From Amoebophrya sp. A120 (lineage: Eukaryota; Sar; Dinophyceae; Syndiniales; Amoebophryaceae), in NCBI GenBank assembly GCA_905178155.1, contig CAJINV010000005.1:6803223-6867222 (forward strand): a DNA stretch of 64,000 nucleotides, given 5' to 3'. Position numbers and translations under genes: made by a program. The notes under the pieces were generated by a model that saw only the letters and a list, made by a program, of their open reading frames with translations, had not been told where the DNA came from and did not search any database. Position 1 is the first letter of the stretch. The number at the start of each line of letters is the position of its first letter. Positions 37,749-46,700 of the stretch are shown in pieces.

Positions 37749-40700
37749 ATGACGAAGTTTATCATGTGTAAAAATTCCGCTATCCTCTCGTGCGCAGCTC
37801 TCCTGGCCGCTGCTTTCCAGGTGGAGCAACAAGTAAGTCCTGTCGTAGGCCTCGGCACAGTGAAGCAGCAATCCCTTCTCCGCCGCCGCGGGAACAGCAG
37901 GAGAACGAAAAAGGAGGTAGAAAACAAGCATGTAGATGCTGCAAGAACTTTATCTTCCGAAGAGGGAGCGAGGGCGGATGGTACAGAAGGAACATCACTT
38001 TCATTCCCCCGGGCGAGCAACTTGTTGCAGAAGAAAGCGACTGTGTCGGCGCAGCACAACGCTGGGCTGCTGACCAAAGGGCCGCTCACATTGGTCCGAG
38101 ACGAGGAAGAGGACCTTGGTGTTTCTCATGCTGTCCAACACGCACAAGAGGTGGACGGTGCAGCAGATCGAAAGGTGGGCACGGGCACGGCGGAGAAATT
38201 GAATTGGGAGGACAAAGACACCGATCTGAAAGCGGTTGTTCGCAACACCACCGATGTTCATGACGGAGATCTCGTGTCCTCCTTTTCGTCTACAACGATG
38301 GAGACCTCCGCGAAACTACAGGAGAAGAAAAGCCAGATGTTGACCACGACGACGGCGAGAAAAAACCAACTCGGCTTCCACATGTACTCCCAGCGGTTTC
38401 AAAATCGCATGCGACTCTCCTTTTCCCTCAACCTGTTCGAAAACGGGATTGAGGGGGTGGCGGAGAGGATGGGGAACGTGGCGCGGATGTTCACTGACCC
38501 AGGGGAAGCGATCAACGAGATGAAAGAGTACGTCTTTCAACAACTGGAGAAAGTGGCGAAGCAGGTGTCTGAAATGGGGTTTTCCAACCTGATTTGGAAG
38601 TTGGTCGAGTTGGTCATTTATCCTGTGCAAAAGTATCGTACTCGTATTGCAATCGTGCATTACAATTTTTTTTCTCAACGTAAATCCGCATTACAAATTT
38701 CATTTCTCATGCTGAGCTAATTTGTAATGCATTTATACGAATACGATACTTTTGCAATGCATATCATTGGCGGCGATAAAGTCGACATGCTGAAGCCGTT
38801 TCTAGTGCAGTGTGCGGATAAATTTCGCACTCTGTTGAGTCAGATCATGGGCAGTACCACGTCGCAGGCGCTGGATGGGTTGATGGCAGGTGGAACTAGT
38901 ACATCTGGAACAAGTACTACGGAAGACGAGGAAATGGAAAATGAAGACGGCAGCAGTAGTACAAGCTCTAGCAGTTCCTCTTTTGCACAAAAAAGTAGAA
39001 AGACGACCACGAGCAGCAAAATGCGTTTTTTCAAGGCGAAATTGTTATCTTCCGGAAACAACGCCAACGACAAAATTATGCAGAACAAGGTCGCCCCTTC
39101 GGAGGTTTCCGGCGCGTTTTCGTCGCTTTTCAAGATGGAGCTGTTCACGGCGGATGGCTTCTTGAAAGCGTTCAAGGATCTGGTAAGTCACGTGAAGGAA
39201 ATGATCAAAAGCCAGTTCATGCCGGACGTTTTTACCGCGTCCCTCACAACCTATGAGAGTGCACAACTCCACCCCCTCCCGCTCATTCGCATTGCATGAA
39301 CGGCAATACAAACACCAGCACACGTGGAGCCTGCGCATGACAAATTCATGCGCCTAGTCGTGTAGCACTGTTTGGACTTCCTGAATCTGTCATGCAAACA
39401 AGGCCGCAGGGAAGCCCTTGGATTTGGGCTTTTGCATGACAAATGAGGGGGAGGGGGAGTTGTGCACTTTCATATCACCTTCCTGCATTCCATCGGCGAA
39501 ATGGTCACGGAGTTTATCACCGAGAACATGGGAAAGTATGCAATGCAAAAGCATCGTACTCGTAGTAATTGCAAACATGCATTACAGATCTTGTTCCCAA
39601 GCTAGATCCGCATTACAAATTTTATTTCTCATGCTGAGGAAATTTGTAATGCAATTTATACGAATACGATACTTTTGCAATGCATAGAAAGCCCTTTGAC
39701 ACCATTGTCGCTGCGGGGAAGAAGTTACAGTCGGACTTCAACAATTTCGTCGGGGGCTTACAAGACGGACTCGACCAGGTGGGGGAGCAGTTCGAGGACT
39801 TCGCGGACAACGTCGGCAATGCCGCAAAGGACGTCGGCAACCGCATGACAGACGCAGCGAACGATGTGAAGAGTGGCTTCAAAGACGCGGCCAGTGCCAT
39901 GAAAGACAGCATGCAGGAGGGCTGGGATTATGCATTGCAAATATGTCTGGGTCTGGGAGATTGCGAGATTTGTCATGCTAGTGTAAGTAGCATGACTCTG
40001 AACTTTGTATTGCGCGGCCGCGAAGAGCTCTTCTTGCCTGTCATGCAAGAACGCAGTTGGTCATTCGGAGTACGCAACTCAGAACCACGGAATAAAAACT
40101 TGTCATGCTCGGCAGCGCATTAGAGTGTGCTCACTATTTCCTTTCTTGCATCACAAGTTTATTCCAGACCCAGACATACTTGCAATGCATAGGGATCGCC
40201 TCTCCTGGTCCCGACGACGTGGCAGATCCAGTAGTTTTCTGCTACGAGGGATGAAAAGTTTTGCTCCTTTCGATACGGTTGTTCTGGACCACCACCCTGA
40301 AACCGTGATGTCTGGCGCTTCTTCTCCCCTCGAAGATGGCGACGACGACGACGACGACCAAGGAGTTTCGTTTTTCGAGCGAAAAGTGAAACATTTCGAG
40401 GCGAAATACTTGGCCGCGGTGAAGAACGGCACTACGTCAGTTCTCGCTGGTGCTGCCCCTGCGACGTTACAAACGGCGACCCCCGTTACCGTCCTCGCAC
40501 GATAACGAGACCAGGACGAAGCCAAAACGAAGCCAATCGGGCAGCTTTTACAAGGGCCCACCTCTGGCAACGCAAAACGCCGGCAAGTTTTCCCATAGTG
40601 GTCGGCCGAGACATTTACAGGGCCCCCAGCCTCTGGCGTTTCTGCTGCAAGTAAGCGGGGGCGCCATTTGCGTTGTTCGCTCTGTGGGCTCGGGCGCATC

Positions 40701-43700
40701 GCCTTAAGCATAGGGAGAAGCTAGCCGGCGACGCAGCGTGCCGCCGGGCTCAATTTTTGAGCCGCATGGCACTACAGCAAACGCAAAAGGCCCTGGCTGT
40801 CGGCGTCGCAGCGCTTTGCGCTTCCCACATGCCCAGGGGGCGCCGCTTTCGTCTTGCCTGCCTGTGGCTACTATGCGAAGCCCCAGCGCCCCGCGCAGTG
40901 CCTGCTATATTCAAATCGTTACGGCCGCACTTTGGCCCAGTAGATATTTGCACGCGTCCACCCCTTGCCGGCATCGCCGGAAAACCGAAGCCAAAACGAG
41001 GCCAAAACGAAGCCAAAGGGCAAAAAAGCCGAGGCCAAAACGAAGCCAGATCGAGGCCAAAACGAGGCCAAAACGAGGCCAGGCAACCGCGTTTCGTGTC
41101 TGGAAGGGGAACGCGATAAGTTTTGGATTTTTGTCGTCGCCCGGCTCGCGCTGCCGTGCCGCCGTGGAAGCGACACCAAAACGAGGCCCAGACGAGGCCA
41201 AAACGAGGCCCCGCGGCCTAATTCTGGGCCTCATCTTTCCGGCAAAAAGTTGCAAGGCTTGGCCGCATTTTTTTCGGACGGCTTTGGCTTCGTTTTGGCC
41301 TGGTTTTGGCTTCGTTTTGGCCTGCGCCCTTTCGGACCGTTCTGGGCCATTATCTGCAGCAGGGGCATGGGCCCAACTTCCGCAGCAGGCGCGAGGACTT
41401 TCTTATTTTGGACAGCGAGCGGCGTCTAGGTGGGGGCACCCGGTAGACGAGCTCTGGCGTGGTCATTGACTAGCGCGGGTACTATCTTTCTGGTCGCAAT
41501 CCGATGCGGCTCAAAATTTGGGCCGCGTGGCATGCTGCCCGCGAATCGATAGCCCCGTGGCCCATGCCCCAGTATGGGCATCAATATGAAGAAAATAATT
41601 TAGACTCCGCGGGGCGCGCTAGTCATTCTGAGGCAGTTGCAGGGACCACGCGCCGGCGGCATGGAGTAGAGCTACACAGCCCCCGGCCGCGACGTTGTCG
41701 GCGCCCGCGCGAATGCCAAAAAGCGACAGGCCTGGCCTCGTTTTGGCTTCGTCCGGGTCTCGTTCTCGGGTCTCGGCGGTAATGGGCGCGCCGTTTGTAA
41801 CGACGATCAGCAACGAGGCTCGGTTTCACAAAACTCTGCAGCAAATTTGGAAAAACGCTATGACAGTGCACAACTCCCCCTCCCCCTGATTTGTCATGCA
41901 AAATACCAAATTGACCCCTTGCCCTGTGGCACTGCTTGCATGACAGATTTCCGAAGCCGAAACAGCACCACAATCAGTCGCAAATTTGTCATGCAAAAGC
42001 TGCATCTGTGCCAGGCCCAGGACTTGTGTTGCTGCGGATACCATCCAAATGAGAGGGAGGGGGGGTTGTGGACTTCTTTCATAAACGCCCAAGACCGCCA
42101 CGAAGCGTTCCTCCAAGCCGATCCTCTGGAGGAATTGGTGGAAGTGGAAATTTATGCTGTGCAAAAGTATCGTACATGTAGTAATGGCAGTCTTGCATTA
42201 CAAATCTGATTCCCGAGGTAAATCAGCATCAGAAATTCCATTTCTCATGCTGAGGACATTTCTCATGCGATTTCTACTAGTACACTGCGATTACTTTTGC
42301 AATGCATAAAATTACGGACAGACATTCGAATTCGACAACCACCAGCAAAAGAAAACAGATCATGACCCGTGGCAGCTTTCTGCAATTGGAGCAGAAGGAT
42401 TTTATGGATCAAATCATGCAATTCGTCCTGAAGTTTGCGAGCTACGTGCTGGGGAAAAACATTACCAGCTTTTCGGACATCTTGGCCAGTCTGGTGGATG
42501 TGAAGGCCATCATCCACAACATCCAGAAGGCCGTCCTGTCGCTTATAACCTGCTCAGGTGTAGTCACAATCTCAAAGGTTACAATAAGGTCGGGGATTTG
42601 CCTTGCATGAAGAGCATGAGGAACTTACAGAGTCTTGCGCTTTCCGCAATACAAAGTTCGCCAGATTCATCTAGTGGGGTGTCGTGGCACTCCAGAACTT
42701 GTCATGCGCAATCCTGTGCGAGTTGGCTAGAAGGTCGTGCACTTCTTGCATCACAGACTCTATGGTAATAGTTGAGATTGTTGTACCGTCTGAGCGCCGG
42801 GTCATATCGCTGCTCGGGAACCTCGGCGAGAAGTTCATCAAACCTTTGATCAGCGTGTTTTCCCGGACCTTTTTCCAGGTGATCTACGACCCATTAGTTA
42901 TCAAAGGGAAAAATCCCCCCGCCCCATATCAAATGGAAGTTTCTGATGCTGGATTTGCGTACACAAATCAGCTCTGTCTTGCAGAAAGTGCCTGGCGGCA
43001 TTGTGTAAGCCTGTTTGGGTGTGCAGAAGGCTAGCAGTTAGGCATGACAAACAGGTGTTCAGTACTGGAAAGCGCATGACAGATTGGTTGTGGAATGCGT
43101 CACTTGGCTCCCATTACCCGATAGGCAAGACAGAGTGACCACAAATCAGCATCACAATTTTCCCTTTCGATATGGGGAGGGGGAATTTTTCCTCGCGATA
43201 TTAGTGTCTACCTCTTCCCAGTTTCTCGGTGACACCATTTCCGGCTTGATCGGCGCGGGGTCGCCCGTGTCTTTCGTCGGAGGCATGATCGGCCCGACCA
43301 TCCAAATGACACTTCTCCAAGTCGGAACCACCTTACAAGGCATCGTGCTTCCCTTGTTCAAAAAAGCGCTCGAGGCGATTCTCCCGTATGCATTGCAAAT
43401 ATGTCTGGGTCTGGAAGAATGCAAGTTTGTCATGCTTGTCTGGGATGACTCTCAAATCTGTCATGCACGTTTTTACCCAAGAGCCCCATTGTTCTGTCAT
43501 GCAGAAACGCAATTTGTCATGCAGAATAGGCAACACCTAGAAGCGTGGAAACTTGTCATGCTGAGCCAGCACTTGTGGCCTCCTCCTGATACGCCACTCA
43601 GCATCACAAGTTTTCAGACCCGGACATTTTTGCATTTGATATCCCATCGGCACTGACGAAATTGTTCAAAGGGGTCACCTATGAACTGCAAAAGTATCGT

Positions 43701-46700
43701 ACTCGTACAAATGCATTAGAGCGGGGTAACAAAATTACTGAAAAAAGAGGTCCTCGGGGGACCTCTTGTCCCCCCGGCTGGGCGGACAAGAGGTCCCCCC
43801 GTTTTGCTGCCGGAGCGTCCGCCACGCAGAGTTCCCCCCCCCTCGTGTCGCCGCGTCGGATATTTCGGGCGTAACGGGAGGGGACCTCTTGCCCCCCCCC
43901 GTTTCGCAGAGAAATCGGCTATGTATTTGGTATACAGGACAAGAGGTCCCCAGCGTTTGACCCGAAATAGCCGGCGCGGCGACACGGGGGCGAACTCTGC
44001 GAGCCGGCCGTGGCTCTGGCAACAGAAGGGGGGGACCTCTTGTCCGCCCGGCCGGGGGGACAAGAGGTCCCCCGAAGACCTCTTTTTTTATTTTGTTACC
44101 CCGCTCTTACAAATTTCCTCAGCATGAGAAATAAGGTTTGTAATGCTGATTTGCATTAACAAGAATGCATGACTGCAATACGAGAACGAGTGCGATACTT
44201 TTGCACAGGATATCACCGAATCCATCGCGGATGGGAACACGGAGGACGTGTTGAAGGGCGTTCTTGAGGTGGGGAGCAATGGGGACGCGGAGGTTGTGGC
44301 AGAGGAGGACGGCGATGAAGATAGTACTTCTTCGACCAGTAGGAGTAGTTTCGCTCAGAAAAACAAAAAAGCACTTGCAACTTCTTCGATGAAGAAAACC
44401 TCGTCAACCAAAGCGTCCAGCAGAAAGACAAAGAAAACAGCTAAGAACAAACAAACAACGAGGATGAACCAAAAGAAGTGGTTCAGCAGTCTTCGAAAGA
44501 CGTTGACGAGCGCAAAGGACAGGCTCTTCGGGGGCGGCGGGGGTGAGAGGACCACGACTACGACGCCAACCACGACTACGACGAGAAAGCCAACCACGAC
44601 AACGCCAAAGCCAACGACGATGGCGCCGGCACATGTACATGACCACGAGCACGACGTCTATGAGGATGCGTTGGGCGATGATATCGTTGGTGAAGAAGAA
44701 GAGGACGACGACACTGAAGAAGTTGAGCGACCGGAACGGGAACAAGAACAAGTTGAGGACGATGAAGGTGACTTGTACGAGGATGCAGTTGAGAATGATG
44801 ATGTTGTATGAACTGCAAAAGTATCGTACTCGTATAAATGCATTACAAATTTTCTCAGCATGAGAAATAAAATTTGTAATGCTGATTTGCCTTGACAAAA
44901 AAATTTGTAATGTTGCAAGACCTGCATTTATACGAGTACGATACTTTTGCACAGGATATGATGTTGACAAGGATGATGACTACGAGGACGCCATGGAGGA
45001 TGATGATGCTGGTGAAGATGAAGATCAGTCTATGCAAGAAAAAAACTGTGTAAGTGTAAATCTGTGATGCAGAAAATGCAAAACACGTTATGGCACTTGA
45101 CACGTTTTCTAAGTTTCTTGCCTCGCTGTATTGTTTTTAGTAGACTGAATGATTGAACGCTTTATTGGTTTTAGTAGGGCATGATGCCACAAGGGACGAA
45201 CAGCCCGTAGACCTCCGATGTGATGCAGAAAATGCAAAACAGTTACACTTGTCATGCTGGAGGTGCGTCATAGGCTACTATCATACGTGTCTCCACTTAC
45301 TAGCTGCGCATGACAGGTTTTCCCTGTAATGCAAAATGCTTTTCCTACAAAGTTACACTTAAATAAACAGTTTTTCTCCTGGATACAGTCAGCCACCATC
45401 CTGAAGAAGATCAACGGGAAGACGAAAAAAGTGAAACGGGACCTGGAAACCGTATGGATTGTATAAAATGTCTGGGTCTTGGAAGTTGCGAGATTTGTCA
45501 TGCTTGTCTGGCATGACCAAAAAGTTTGTGATGCGTGTCCAAGAAGAGACCCTTTTGCTTGTCATGCAAAACGCATTTTGTCATGCGGAAAGCGCAACAC
45601 TAAGCAGCGCAAATATTTCTCATGCTTGGCTGTGCATTACAGAGAATGCACTATTTACAACTCTGCATTACAAGTTATTTCCAGACCCAGACATAGTTGC
45701 ATTTGATAAACCGTGAACAAAGACCAAGTTTCGCAAGACGACGAAGTGGAGCCCGGGAGTGGGGTGGTGGATGGGGAAGATGAGATGGCGAGGGACATGG
45801 CAAAACGGATTAACAAGGCTGTGGTGGTGGTTCATAAAACTAAAACATCAAGCGAGGAGGTACACAGAGTGGATGATGATGAAGATCAAGACGGAACAAC
45901 ATCCTCTTCCACCTCTTTCACCGAGTTCCATGTCCACCTAAACCAAAAACACCAGTTCAAACTGTCCCTCCTGCACGAAAAAGTCCTGGAAAAGCGGCAG
46001 AAATCAGATTCCTACAGCGCGATGAGTGACTTCATGATCTCCGGGATGAAGACGGCTTTCAGCTACATCCGAACCCACTACCTTCCGAAGTGCCCGGAGG
46101 GAAATCAAGCGAGTCCGACCCAGATGGCGCAGGCGATTGACTCTTCTTCGCAATTGGTGGAAAATCTCCCTTTCTGGTCGACGTTTCAGGAGTATCTGAA
46201 ATCGGTCAGTGAAGTGCAGCTGCGGGGATTGGTGAGGTCTACGATTGAAAAAGTGATTGACGTGATTGGCAGTGGATTGTTCGAAACGGTCATCCCTTTT
46301 TTGGTTTCGCTACCAGTCTATCGACTGCAAATATGTCTGGGTCTGGAACGATGCAGCTTGTGATGCTAAATTTGGATCATGGAAAAATTTGTGTTGCATG
46401 ATTACCAAAAGCTGTCCAGTTTTGACCAAGTTAGGCGGGAGTTTCTCATGCAGGGTAGGCATGATACAGATCTCACAGGAGAATCTGTCATGCTAGATCC
46501 TGCATTCCGGACCTCATGCGTCATGTTGGACCTGCATGAGAAGTCTTGCACTCTTCTAGACCCAGACATATTTGCATTTGATACAGTCGTTGGAAACGCG
46601 ATTTCCTCGATCAAGCCGGGGATTCGTGCGGCGTTTAATTACGTCGCGGAGAAGATTTTGGAACAGGCGGAGAGAATCGAGGACTGGCTGGCGGGATTCG

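Noticed and set aside
38637-38720. Peptides such as YPVQKYRTR or LQICLGLE recurring in many ORFs as a protein motif
   Set aside because: They are translations of family A and B introner ends read through at exon borders.
40738-41469. 243-codon ORF inside the K element
   Set aside because: It lies in a GC-rich repeat array with overlapping frames on both strands and no domain; K is absent from the paralog.
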